DNA from: Limisphaerales bacterium
GTDB taxonomy: Bacteria > Verrucomicrobiota > Verrucomicrobiia > Limisphaerales > UBA11358
Assembly: GCA_027451565.1 (NCBI GenBank)
Contig: DAIDJC010000004.1
Coordinates: forward strand, 1-35,151
Reading direction: 5' to 3'
DNA length: 35,151 nt
Shown here: positions 1-9,660 of the stretch, piece after piece
Layout of the letters: each line of letters begins with the position of its first letter
Position numbering within the stretch: the first letter of the stretch is position 1
Made by a program: the position numbers and the translations under genes
Notes under the pieces: model-generated
Seen by the model: only the letters and a program-made list of their open reading frames with translations
What the model was told of the DNA's origin: nothing
Database searches by the model: none

Positions 1-1
1 T

Positions 2-3000
2 CTATGGCGAAACCGTGCGGTAAAACTGCTGCTGGGAGTGTGATTGAGGAAAAGCAATAGTCACCGTGGCATTGGCCGCATTGGTGATACTTCCCGGGAG
101 AATCGCCCACGCATTTCCAGCCAGGTTGGAACTGGATTCAACGTGATAAGGAAATCCCGGCGTGGTGGCATAGGTGAGAACGACCATCCCATTAAGCAAA
201 TCCACCCGGGGAATCAACTGGCTGGGAGGAGGGGGGCTGGAAAGAACACTGAAAGCCTGGCTGAGGACTGGTTTCAAGGCGATTCCCGTGGCATTGGTGG
301 TGAAGGCGAGGAGTTGGCTTCCAAACCCGGCCAAATTGACGGCCAAGTCATGAAAAGCCGCCATGCCATTGCCAGCATTGGTGCCGATATCTTGCGCGTT
401 TGAACCCAAAAGCAAGCCGAGGGAATTGGTCAGGGCCAATTGCACCAACAGATTTCCCGGCAAATTCAGCGAGGTGGCATGACCCAGGGCGTCCACGGCT
501 TGCACCACAGGTTGGTGGGTCATGGCGAGACCCGCCACGGCCCCTGCGGGTTGAGTGGCAAATGCAAGCGCGGTGGCGGGGCCCAGCACGAGAAATGGCA
601 GGCTTTGAGCGGAAGCGCTGCTTCCCGCAGTATCCATGGCGTCCAGAACGTGAGCGCCTGGGACACTTATGGTCAGATCATCGAAATGCGCCAAACCTGC
701 CTGGTCCGTGACCCGGGAGCACGTGCCAGACAATCCCCCAAGGGAATCACCCAAAACCACGTTGATTTCTGCATTCGAGACAGGAAGGCTGTTTGCATCC
801 AGGGCTTCCACCAGGATTTCCGGGCTGATAACCACCCCCTCTGCGGTTGTGGATGGCTGTTGAATGAATGCCAGGGATTGAACTGGGGTCCATGGCAAAA
901 AATAAGCAGTTTCACTGATTGGACTGTTGATGGCGACCTGTGCCGGGTTGTTGGTCCCGGAATAGGAACCGGAACCAGTGCCAATCCAGTTCTCAAAATT
1001 GTATCCATTGGAAGCCACGGCACTCAGGTAAAGCACTGTTCCAGGATTGGTCCATTGGCTTTGTGGAAAAACCTGTCCCCCGATTGACGGGTTCATGGTC
1101 AGAAGGTACTGGGTGGCGTAGGCCGTCGTGTCAGTGAACGACATGGAAGGCGTCAACAGATGCGATTGGCCGCCGCCATCGCTCCATTCATCCCAGAGGC
1201 ACTGAATGCCGGAGTTTTGCTGGGGTGATGGGGCCAGAAGCCAATGACTGGTCCCGGCGGGCCATAAAAAAGTCCGGGGTGAAGAAAAATTCGTTCCATC
1301 CACATTCAAGGCCAGGTTCGGCGGGCTGGATTGGAACGTGACGGCCACGGAATTGGATTGGAACAGGAGGGAAAACTGCGAGGATGCATTCAAGTATTCA
1401 GCCAGGCCGTTGTTCATGAGAGATAATCTGCCCGTTGCATCGTTGCGTACCCACAGTCCGTTGCGCCCGCTTGCACCAATACCATAATTTGGAATGGAAA
1501 CGTTGGCCGCCACTGCATTGGACAAAACACCGTTGCCGCCAATGATGCTCATGCCATCAGAAATGCTATTGGTGATCAAAACATCCCCGAGAACCAGGCC
1601 GTGAATACCGCCTGCATAGGAATCCATGCAGAGTTGCAAGGCAGCCCTCCATTGGTAACCGGGGTCATAGCCGCCGCAGCGGTCCAGATCGCACCGTAAA
1701 ATGGAGGTGATGCCTGAAAAAGTGTTGGCGCCAACGGGAAAGGTGGTGCTGGCCAGAATGCCGCAGCCGTAGGGAATATCCTGAAACAGGCAGTCCTGAA
1801 TCGAATTACTGATTCCACCGTAAATGGCTCCACCGTTCGCCAGGAAAGGAAGCATTCCAGTGCAATGAGTCACCAGGTTGAATCCCGGCACATAGGTCTG
1901 CTGTGTGTAGGTTGCCGGCCAGATGGGAAAGCAATCATCCCCGGTGCCCCGGGCCGTGCAGTTTGTCACGATGGTGGATTCTATTCCCACCGCCAGGTTG
2001 CAACCGTCCGCAATAGTGTCCCTAAAACGGCAGCCATCCACGATCAATCCCTTTGAATTGGTGAGCCATGCGCCTGTTTTGGTGTGTTCCACCCAGATGC
2101 GTGAGAGGGTGGAACCGGTCCCATAAGAGCCTCCTAGGCCATCATTGGGTTCACTGTCATTGCGATAATTCAGAAAGCCTTGAATCGAAAAATCAGCGAG
2201 GTGGATATGGCTGCCGTTTCCATGAATAAAAACGCGCGCTGAGGGATTGGAGTTGTACAATGAAGCATTGCCCACAAGGCGGGTGAACCACATTCCCGCT
2301 CCCTGAATGATGGCACCAGTAGGCAGGTTTATGCTGCCACTGATAAGGTATTGGCCCGGCGGAAGCCATGCAGCCACGCCCTTGGAAACCGCTGCATTAA
2401 TGCAATTTTGCACGGCAGCGGTGACATCAGACGCTCCATTGGTGGATGCCCCATAAGCGAGAACGGACAGGGATCCTGCCGGTTGCGGCAGGGGCGCTCC
2501 CGCGATCTCGAGGTCCACCAGATCAATGTCATACCAGGCAGCGTTGTCTCCGGCATCCATTTGCAGCCGGATCAAATCCCCGGGCTTGATGGAAAAGCCG
2601 GTGACCCGGACTTCATCAAAAAAATTCCTGGGACTGCCCGCCGAGGGTTCGTTGGTAAATGGATAATTCCCATAGAGCCAGCTATAGCGCGAGGTCATAG
2701 GTAAAACAGCCGCCAAAACGCCGTTGGTATAGAGGCTCAAGTTGTAATCTGCCCCGGCGCCATTCGAGGTGTCTGGCACGCAGTAACGCACCACCATGGA
2801 ATCTGCGGCTGCCTGGGCGGTGAATTCCAAGTATTGACCGGCACTATTGAGTTCCATGCATTTCCTGCCTGACGCTTCGGAAGCAACCAGGTTGGGGCCG
2901 TATTGCGGACCCAAGAGCGTGGCCCCGCCGGAAGTCATGTTTTCTGCTTCATAGGTGATCCACGGAACGGTTGCGCCCGGCGCAAATTCGCCCAAGGCCG

Positions 3001-3133
3001 TGCCAACCCACGGGGTGAAAGCCAAAACCAGCGCGATCCATGCCTTATCGGGCCAAAATCTGGCCAATGCGATTCCCGGCGCTCTGATAGGGGCGCCGGA
3101 ACTGGCATGGGTTCGGGTAAAAAACCAAGACAT
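2..3133 (-). CDS. Secreted multidomain protein: N-terminal carbohydrate-binding-like domain, right-handed beta-helix (pectate lyase 3 / GH87-like), bacterial repeat domain, two Ig-like repeats, C-terminal tail domain
   Basis: 1043-aa ORF with TAG stop at 2-4; hydrophobic N-terminal segment (AWIALVLAFTPWVGTALG); CBM-like 'ITYEAENM...VVRYCVPDTSNGAGADYNLSLYTNG'; beta-helix entry 'AYGASTNGASDVTAAVQNCINAA...WLPPGQYLISGSINLPTGAIIQGAG'; 'LTMNPSIGGQVFPQSQW...F.NWIG' repeat; two LAFxxQP repeats. Confidence 0.8.
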   Translation of the reverse strand: MSWFFTRTHASSGAPIRAPGIALARFWPDKAWIALVLAFTPWVGTALGEFAPGATVPWITYEAENMTSGGATLLGPQYGPNLVASEASGRKCMELNSAGQYLEFTAQAAADSMVVRYCVPDTSNGAGADYNLSLYTNGVLAAVLPMTSRYSWLYGNYPFTNEPSAGSPRNFFDEVRVTGFSIKPGDLIRLQMDAGDNAAWYDIDLVDLEIAGAPLPQPAGSLSVLAYGASTNGASDVTAAVQNCINAAVSKGVAAWLPPGQYLISGSINLPTGAIIQGAGMWFTRLVGNASLYNSNPSARVFIHGNGSHIHLADFSIQGFLNYRNDSEPNDGLGGSYGTGSTLSRIWVEHTKTGAWLTNSKGLIVDGCRFRDTIADGCNLAVGIESTIVTNCTARGTGDDCFPIWPATYTQQTYVPGFNLVTHCTGMLPFLANGGAIYGGISNSIQDCLFQDIPYGCGILASTTFPVGANTFSGITSILRCDLDRCGGYDPGYQWRAALQLCMDSYAGGIHGLVLGDVLITNSISDGMSIIGGNGVLSNAVAANVSIPNYGIGASGRNGLWVRNDATGRLSLMNNGLAEYLNASSQFSLLFQSNSVAVTFQSSPPNLALNVDGTNFSSPRTFLWPAGTSHWLLAPSPQQNSGIQCLWDEWSDGGGQSHLLTPSMSFTDTTAYATQYLLTMNPSIGGQVFPQSQWTNPGTVLYLSAVASNGYNFENWIGTGSGSYSGTNNPAQVAINSPISETAYFLPWTPVQSLAFIQQPSTTAEGVVISPEILVEALDANSLPVSNAEINVVLGDSLGGLSGTCSRVTDQAGLAHFDDLTISVPGAHVLDAMDTAGSSASAQSLPFLVLGPATALAFATQPAGAVAGLAMTHQPVVQAVDALGHATSLNLPGNLLVQLALTNSLGLLLGSNAQDIGTNAGNGMAAFHDLAVNLAGFGSQLLAFTTNATGIALKPVLSQAFSVLSSPPPPSQLIPRVDLLNGMVVLTYATTPGFPYHVESSSNLAGNAWAILPGSITNAANATVTIAFPQSHSQQQFYRTVSP

Positions 3134-3452
3134 TCACCTCAGAGGGTAACGCCCACGACTACTTTGAAGCCAGTCGCATGAAGTGAGGACAGGTTGTTTA
3201 GGTCAAAATTTCATAACCGACTGAATTTGTATTGGTTAAATAAAAATATTCGCCTTGTTGCCATCAATGGCGCCAAACCTGATTTGCAGCCCTGGGCAAT
3301 TTGGTGAGGAGCGGGGCTACAGATCGTGAAAGGCCAATCGTTGCGGGTTGTCATGGAGGAATTGGAACCTTTCTGGCTTATGTTCAGCCATTATCAATCG
3401 GTCACATTTTTGTTTCGTCGGACTGGTCGGTTTCCACTAAGCTTTTCCCTCC

Positions 3453-5204
3453 ATGAAGTGGACGAATACATTGGTACCAACCCTGCGCGAAGCCCCGGCT
3501 GACGCGGAGATTGTTTCACACAAATTATTATTGCGGGCTGGTTTAATACGCAAGCTGGCTGGCGGCGTTTACACCTTTTTGCCGATGGGATTACGAGTGC
3601 TGAGGAAGGTGGAGGAAATCATCCGCGAGGAATTGGATGACGCCGGGGCCGTGGAGGTTTTGATGCCGGCCTTGCAGCCGCGCGAGCTTTGGGAGCAGAG
3701 CGGAAGAGCTGAAACGGCCCGCGACGTGCTTTTCAGGGTCAAGGACGGGGCATCCCGCGAATGGTTTTTAAGTCCCACAGCCGAGGAGGTGATCACCTCA
3801 ATTGCGGCCAACGAAATCAATTCCTACCGGCAATTGCCCAAGAATTTTTACCAGATCAGCACCAAATTCCGGGATGAAATCCGGCCCCGATTTGGTTTGA
3901 TGCGCGCCAAGGAGTTCATCATGAAGGATGCCTATTCCTTTGATGCCAGCGACGAAGGCGCCATGGCGAGCTATCACAAAATGTATGACGCCTACCAGCG
4001 AATTTTTGCCCGGTGCGGTCTCAAATCCTTTCCGGTGGAGGCGGATACCGGGGTGATTGGGGGCAATTATTCCCACGAATTCATGGTGCCAGCCGAGACT
4101 GGAGAAAATGAGGTGGCGTTTTGCGAGGGCTGCGGGTATGCGGCCAACCTCGAAAAGGCAACCAGCAACCTGCCGGCCACGGCGTCTGATGAAACCGGGG
4201 CCGAGGTGGAGGAATTTGCCACGCCTGGCGTGGTGACCATTGAAGCCCTTACCAAGGCTCCGCATCAAATTCGCGCCAACCGCCAGATCAAGACGCTCGT
4301 TTACATTGCCGATTCCAAGCCTGTCCTGATTTTGATTCGAGGTGACGACCAATTGAATGAAACCAAGTTCTTGGCCCGGACAAATGCAACCGCCGTGCGG
4401 CCTGCCACTTCCGAGGAAATCTTTTCCCTGCTGGGCGCCAGAGCCGGATCGTTGGGGGCGGTTCGGTCGGTGCCCCCGCATGTGGCCATCCATGCAGACT
4501 TGCGCCTAAAGGGGGCTCGGGGAATGGTCACCGGGGCGAACAAGGATGGTTTTCATCTTCGCCACGTTTCCATGGAACGGGATGTTCACGTGGGCCATTG
4601 GAACGATTTGCGGACTGTCCGTGCGGGTGAACCGTGCCCAAAGTGCGGGCATTCATTGAAGCTGCGTCGCGCCATTGAGGTCGGGCATGTCTTCAAGCTG
4701 GGAACCAAGTACAGCGAGAAGTTGAATGCGCAGTTTTTGGATGAAACCGGAAACCGCAAACCTGCGGTGATGGGTTGTTATGGGATAGGAGTGACTCGGA
4801 CTTTGCAGGCCATCATTGAACAGGGGAACGATGCGGATGGGATCATCTGGCCGGTGACCGTGGCACCCTACCAGGTGTGTCTCACCCCCCTGAATGTGAC
4901 GCCCGGGGGCGAAGTGATGCAATGGGCGACCCGCATTTATGAGGAACTGCGCTCCTCGGGGGTGGATGTGATTCTGGACGACCGGGATGAGCGTCCGGGA
5001 GTAAAATTCAAGGATGCCGACCTGGTGGGATTCCCGCTGCGTGTGGCCCTTGGGGAAAAAGGGCTGGCCAAAGGCGATGTGGAATTGAAACCTCGCGGAG
5101 GCGCGGTGCAATTTGTAAAAGCCGCCGAGGCGGTTGAAAGCATCAAGGCATGGCTTAAAAAGGCGGTGGAAGCCACATCACCCATTCACCGTGGCAAGGA
5201 GTAA
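3453..5204 (+). CDS. proS: Prolyl-tRNA synthetase
   Basis: 583 aa; class II aaRS motifs, e.g. 'ADAEIVSHKLLLRAGLIRKLAGGVYTFLPMGLRVLRKVEEIIREE', 'FRDEIRPRFGLMRAKEFIMKDAYSFD', 'GCYGIGVTRTLQAIIEQ'. Confidence 0.98.
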   Translation: MKWTNTLVPTLREAPADAEIVSHKLLLRAGLIRKLAGGVYTFLPMGLRVLRKVEEIIREELDDAGAVEVLMPALQPRELWEQSGRAETARDVLFRVKDGASREWFLSPTAEEVITSIAANEINSYRQLPKNFYQISTKFRDEIRPRFGLMRAKEFIMKDAYSFDASDEGAMASYHKMYDAYQRIFARCGLKSFPVEADTGVIGGNYSHEFMVPAETGENEVAFCEGCGYAANLEKATSNLPATASDETGAEVEEFATPGVVTIEALTKAPHQIRANRQIKTLVYIADSKPVLILIRGDDQLNETKFLARTNATAVRPATSEEIFSLLGARAGSLGAVRSVPPHVAIHADLRLKGARGMVTGANKDGFHLRHVSMERDVHVGHWNDLRTVRAGEPCPKCGHSLKLRRAIEVGHVFKLGTKYSEKLNAQFLDETGNRKPAVMGCYGIGVTRTLQAIIEQGNDADGIIWPVTVAPYQVCLTPLNVTPGGEVMQWATRIYEELRSSGVDVILDDRDERPGVKFKDADLVGFPLRVALGEKGLAKGDVELKPRGGAVQFVKAAEAVESIKAWLKKAVEATSPIHRGKE

Positions 5205-6151
5205 AATTCAAAGCGGACAGGCCAGCGGCCCAATGGGTCCAAGTTCGCCATGAAGTAGCCCCCATCATTCAAAAGCTCGATGCCGGCCAGGGCGGGGCAT
5301 AATCGCACCTTGAAAGGAGCCCATTCGCGGGCCAGATGAAGCGCGGCGGTCATTTTTGCCACGGATGGCCCCAATCCACGCAGGACAGGCATCCCCGCCA
5401 GAAACCGGCTTTTCCATAGGACCAAGTCGGAATGAAGGTGGCCAATGACGGTTTGCTCAACTTGACCCAGCCGATCGCGAATTTCCCTCTCTGCGGCCAG
5501 GAAAGGCAGGGCAGTGGGATCGTGGCAAAACAGCAGCACTCGTTGGTTTGGTTCCAGGCTGGAAAAGGCTTTGCGAATCTGGTCGAGGTGATTGACCCGG
5601 AGTTTTTGCCATTCGATTTGGTCTTCAGGCAGAATGTCCGCCGAATGTGCGGGCAGGGTGATTAATGAGGACGTCACGCCCATCAAAACATAGCACCCTT
5701 CGTTGATCTGCCAAAATGGGTGGATGCGCAGGTGTTCAATGGCCAGTTTCCAGCTTTCCAGGCTCATGTTCCCGCGGTTGGAAAACAAGGTGCGCTTCCC
5801 CAGTTCATGATCCCCCAAAACCAGCCGCAGGCGGTCACCAAACTTTTGAGCCAGCGCATCCAGACAAATGCGCGCGCTTTCGAGGCAAGCGGGATCCGAC
5901 ACACCGATGAAACCCGAATCCATGGCAAAATCCCCGTTTACGATCACATGGTCCGCCTCAATCGGTTGCCTGAGGAAAGCGTGAAACTGGGGTGTCCGGT
6001 CCAGTGGATTTCGCATCCAAAACCAATGCCGGTAGGCCCGGGCCAGAAAGCGTGTTCTGGTATTAGAGATGGCTTCCATCTCGTAATTACCACCGCGGGC
6101 GGTTTCTGCCGGACCTGCATAATGAATGTCACTGAGCAGGAGCAGGTTCAT
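5186..6151 (-). CDS. Metallophosphoesterase family protein
   Basis: 'LLLLSDIHYAG', 'HVIVNGDFAMD', 'LVLGDHELGKR', 'VIGHLHSDL' match calcineurin-like phosphoesterase motifs; start taken at internal Met (MNLLLLSDIHY); the ORF opens to 6175. Confidence 0.85.
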   Translation of the reverse strand: MNLLLLSDIHYAGPAETARGGNYEMEAISNTRTRFLARAYRHWFWMRNPLDRTPQFHAFLRQPIEADHVIVNGDFAMDSGFIGVSDPACLESARICLDALAQKFGDRLRLVLGDHELGKRTLFSNRGNMSLESWKLAIEHLRIHPFWQINEGCYVLMGVTSSLITLPAHSADILPEDQIEWQKLRVNHLDQIRKAFSSLEPNQRVLLFCHDPTALPFLAAEREIRDRLGQVEQTVIGHLHSDLVLWKSRFLAGMPVLRGLGPSVAKMTAALHLAREWAPFKVRLCPALAGIELLNDGGYFMANLDPLGRWPVRFEFYSLPR

Positions 6152-6806
6152 GGATTGGGAGTGGACATGCACCAATGGCGTTGGACCGGCCGCGCGGTAA
6201 TCGTTCCAAATGATAGATCAAATAGCCATGAAGCCATTGACCCAAAACGGCGAGGCTTGCGGCATTCGATTTTAAATTTTGCAGGTCCGGCCAGGGGAAT
6301 TCCAAAAGATTTTGCATCAGGTCCATCGCATGGGGAGGCAGGCGCAGCCCGGACAAATCCGGCGCCAATCCCAATTCACGAAGGAGCTTTAATTCAAAGG
6401 CAAAAACAGTTGAGGACTGGACCGGCATGGTTTCCACCGTGTGCAAAAATTCCCTGGTCAGGAGGTATAGTTCCGGGAGGGGGGTTTCCTTCTCAGTGAC
6501 CTGTTCCAGGCAGGTGGTGGCGTAGGCGGCCTGCTGCAGGCGTCCGAGATCCAGCCGGAAAGTACTGGGCGCATGCACCACGCGCGCTTCGCGCAATGGG
6601 TGAAGTGAGCCGGGGCGACCGCGATGGAAGGAAAAATCCGCTTCAAAAAACAAATCCAGCCTGCCGGCGAAGGGGGATTTGGGTTTGCGGGCGCCCTTTG
6701 CCACAGTGCTGAGGCGTCCGGTGGATGGACTGATCCACTCCACAATGAGGCTTGATTCGGTCAATGGGCGCGTGCGCAGGATGATGCCGGTGGCGTTTTC
6801 GATCAT
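6129..6806 (-). CDS. recO: DNA repair protein RecO
   Basis: 225 aa; 'MIENATGIILRTRPLTESSLIVEWISPSTGRLSTVAKGARKPKSPFAGRLDLFFEADFSF' is typical of the RecO N-terminal OB fold, followed by a helical C-terminal part. Confidence 0.92.
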   Translation of the reverse strand: MIENATGIILRTRPLTESSLIVEWISPSTGRLSTVAKGARKPKSPFAGRLDLFFEADFSFHRGRPGSLHPLREARVVHAPSTFRLDLGRLQQAAYATTCLEQVTEKETPLPELYLLTREFLHTVETMPVQSSTVFAFELKLLRELGLAPDLSGLRLPPHAMDLMQNLLEFPWPDLQNLKSNAASLAVLGQWLHGYLIYHLERLPRGRSNAIGACPLPIHEPAPAQ

Positions 6807-6845
6807 GGAAGGGGAGCTAGGCGGGAGGGTCAGTCATCAAGGCCC

Positions 6846-7172
6846 TTAGTTAAGGCCTAACACCCTATTGGTTAAGCGCTTGTGCCGCACCACTCCAGGA
6901 ACGCTTTCAAAAAGCATTTTGCGGGAGAGTTTTTGTATTTGATCCATGATACGGCTGAGTTTGGGTTGGTTGGATACGGCTTGCTTGAGTCAGTGATATT
7001 GCTCTTCGGACAGTGCCACCGTCGCGGTTTTGGTCTTTATTTTTCGCGTCCAGACGTAACGACTGCCTATCTGCCCGGGAGCGCGCTCGAAAACACTGGT
7101 TTGGCTGACCGGCTCCAGTTGGGCCAGTTGGCGCACCAACTCCCGGCAGGCGGGCGGAATCCCAACTTGATT
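6846..7172 (-). pseudogene. Decayed DUF6788-like (transposon-associated) small protein, interrupted by an in-frame TGA
   Basis: Translation in one frame: 'QVGIPPACRELVRQLAQLEPVSQTSVFERAPGQIGSRYVWTRKIKTKTATVALSEEQYH*LKQAVSNQPKLSRIMDQIQKLSRKMLFESVPGVVRHKRLTNRVLGLN*'. The frame stays open after the TGA (complement at 6990-6992) to TAA at 6846-6848. No clear start codon. Family assignment is from memory of the 'xxYVWTRKxxxKTxTVxLSxxQ' motif. Confidence 0.6.
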
Positions 7173-7520
7173 TTTCACCCAGCCATTGAACACCAGAAGC
7201 GGACGGCTTTCAACATAGTAAGCATATAGACCCACTATGAACACACCCTGCTTCCCCGCCTTCCGCTCCCAGCTCGCCGCCCTCGGACGCCGCTCCGCCA
7301 AAATTGTTCCTCTGGCCACCCTGGCCCGACTTCACCAGCAGCGCTAGGTTGATTTCCGCAAAGCCCGGTGTCCTCCAAGAATCGCGGGTCGTCAACCGCC
7401 GCCCAAAATTCCATCCGTTACTCCACCGACCACGCCGCAAGTTCGTAGAAATCTCCCATCGCAGCAGATATTTGAAAGCAGTCCCGAAAATATCACAACC
7501 TTGACTAAGGGCGATTCGGG

Positions 7521-8189
7521 TCAGTTTTTGATCACGGGAGGGGTGGAGGGGGAGTTGTTATCCTGCGTGAGCGCGCCAAGACTGATGATGTATTTGAATC
7601 CTTCCGCCACGCTCATGTCCAGACGGGTCACCTCATCCGATGGCAGGATGAGCAGAAAGCCCGACGTTGGAATAGGGGTGGTGGGAACGAATACGCAAAC
7701 CATCTTGCGCCCCATCCTGGTGGACATGGCTTCATCCTGGTCGCTGGTCAAAAAACCAACGGTGTGGCAGCCCTTGCGAGGGTATTCCACGAGCACGACG
7801 GTTTTAAAGGAATTTTTGTTGCCGGAAAAAGCGGCGTCAACCTGTTTGATGGTGCCATAGATTTTATTGAGTACGGGCACATGGAGCATGGCGCCATCGG
7901 CCATGGCGATGATGCGTCTGCCTGCGTAATGCCTTGCCAGCAATCCGATCACCGTCACCAAGAGCGCGGAGAGGCACAGGGCAAAAAGGCTCCAGTACCA
8001 GAAAATGGCCCCTTGGCCGCCATCCGCGTGGGTGGTGGTTTTGGGCATGAAGAAAAGCAGCAGGTCAGTGAAGCTGGAGACGGTTCCAAAAAACCATTTC
8101 ACCACCGCCAAGGTCACCACCCCGGGAAGGATGACGACCAATCCAGTTATAAACCAGGAACGCCACCGGGCGAATAGGGACTTTCTCAC
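7521..8189 (-). CDS. DUF502 family membrane protein
   Basis: 222 aa, GTG start overlapping the ybeY stop; two N-terminal TM segments, 'FITGLVVILPGVVTLAVVKWFFGTV', 'VPVLNKIYGTIKQV', 'VVLVEYPRKGCHTVGFLTS', 'VFVPTTPIPTSGFLLILPSDEV' are DUF502 signatures. Confidence 0.93.
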   Translation of the reverse strand: MRKSLFARWRSWFITGLVVILPGVVTLAVVKWFFGTVSSFTDLLLFFMPKTTTHADGGQGAIFWYWSLFALCLSALLVTVIGLLARHYAGRRIIAMADGAMLHVPVLNKIYGTIKQVDAAFSGNKNSFKTVVLVEYPRKGCHTVGFLTSDQDEAMSTRMGRKMVCVFVPTTPIPTSGFLLILPSDEVTRLDMSVAEGFKYIISLGALTQDNNSPSTPPVIKN

Positions 8190-8668
8190 GCAGGCAGATT
8201 AACCCTGCCGGACAGCCTGGCGAAGGATTTTTTTGAAGTCAGCCATCGGACCAGCCTGTTTTCAAGCTGTTTCATGCGTTTTCTCAGGCGGGGTGTTCGG
8301 TCATCGCATCCCAGAAGGTGCAGAATGCCATGCACGATGTACCGGGTGACTTCGGCCTGCCATGAGGTTCGGAAACGACGGGCTTGGAGCAGCGCTTCAT
8401 CCACGCAGACAAACAGCTCGCCATAAATGGGCGCCGGGGCGCATCCCGGAGGCTGGGGTTCGGCATGGTCAAAGGTGATGACATCCGTGGAGCCGGCGTG
8501 GTTGAGATAGGTTTCGTTGACCCGCGTCATTTCGGCTGCATTGACCAGGTGAATGCCAATCCGGGCGTTGGAAAGCGCCAATTTTTCACCAAGACTTTGC
8601 ACCAGGCTGCGGAGGTGGCGAAGGTGGATGGTCCGTGTTTTCTGGCGATTGAAGAATTCGAGGGTCAT
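8186..8668 (-). CDS. ybeY: Endoribonuclease YbeY (rRNA maturation)
   Basis: 'VNETYLNHAGSTDVITFDH' and 'YIVHGILHLLGCDDRTPRLRKRMKQLE' (UPF0054 signature, with D in place of the usual third H); sits directly after a phoH-like gene. Confidence 0.93.
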   Translation of the reverse strand: MTLEFFNRQKTRTIHLRHLRSLVQSLGEKLALSNARIGIHLVNAAEMTRVNETYLNHAGSTDVITFDHAEPQPPGCAPAPIYGELFVCVDEALLQARRFRTSWQAEVTRYIVHGILHLLGCDDRTPRLRKRMKQLENRLVRWLTSKKSFARLSGRVNLPA

Positions 8669-9621
8669 TTTCGTCCGCGATGCTCCTCATAGGCGCTGAT
8701 AATGCGCTGCACAAGCGGGTGGCGGACCACATCCCGCCGGGTGAATTCCACGATGGCAATCCCTTCAGTAGCCCGGAGCGCCCTGTGTGCTTCCGCCAGG
8801 CCGGAGGATTTTTGCGGTGGAAGGTCCACCTGGGTTTCGTCCCCTGTGATGACTGCCTTGGAACCATTGCCCAGCCTGGTGAGAAACATCAGCATTTGTT
8901 CCGTGGTGGAATTCTGGGCCTCGTCAAGAATGATAAAGGCATTGTTAAGAGTCCGGCCCCGCATATAGGCCAGAGGGGCAATTTCGATGGACCCGCGCTC
9001 CATTAATTTTTGGATTTCCTCGGCAGGCTGCATGTCTTGCAGCGCATCGTGGAGCGGGCGCAGGTAGGGGGTGATTTTTTCCTGCAAATCGCCCGGCAAA
9101 AACCCGAGCGCCTCGCCCGCTTCCACGGCTGGCCGGGTGAGAATGATGCGGGAGACCGAGCCATGTTTCAGAGATGCCAGGGCCATGGCCACTGCCAGAT
9201 AGGTTTTGCCTGTGCCAGCCGGTCCGATGCCAAAGGTGATGTCATGTTTTCGAATGGCTTCCAGGTACTTTTTCTGGCCCATGGTCCGGGCGATAACGCC
9301 GGGCCTGCGTTCGTGGGTATGCACCCGGTCGCTGACCATTTGCTCCAAAATGGAGGCTCCCTCCTCCTTGACAATGTTCAAGGCATGGCTGAAATCACGA
9401 TTTTTGACCGGGGTGCCGGACCGGAGCAGGTCTTGCAAGGAAGAGAAAAGCTGTTTGGCCTTTTCAACGGCGTCCTTGGGCCCCTCCAGCCGAATCCAGC
9501 CATCGCGGGTGGTGGTTTTGACCCCCAACTCGTCCTCAAGCAGTTGGAGGTTGCGTGGGTCATGGTTGAACAACTGCTGCGCAAATCGTCCGTTTTCAAA
9601 ATGAAGTGTTTCAGCGGCCAC
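8665..9621 (-). CDS. PhoH-like ATPase (YbeZ type)
   Basis: Walker A 'GIGPAGTGKTYLAVA', Walker B 'AFIILDEAQNSTTEQMLMFLTRLG', 'ITGDETQVDLP'; ATGA overlap with ybeY. Confidence 0.96.
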   Translation of the reverse strand: MAAETLHFENGRFAQQLFNHDPRNLQLLEDELGVKTTTRDGWIRLEGPKDAVEKAKQLFSSLQDLLRSGTPVKNRDFSHALNIVKEEGASILEQMVSDRVHTHERRPGVIARTMGQKKYLEAIRKHDITFGIGPAGTGKTYLAVAMALASLKHGSVSRIILTRPAVEAGEALGFLPGDLQEKITPYLRPLHDALQDMQPAEEIQKLMERGSIEIAPLAYMRGRTLNNAFIILDEAQNSTTEQMLMFLTRLGNGSKAVITGDETQVDLPPQKSSGLAEAHRALRATEGIAIVEFTRRDVVRHPLVQRIISAYEEHRGRK

Positions 9622-9660
9622 AATTATGAAACGCCCGGGGGCGGAAAAAGGTTGTTGGAT

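Noticed and set aside
3798-4493. 231-aa - strand ORF inside proS
   Set aside because: Antisense to proS, no recognisable motifs.
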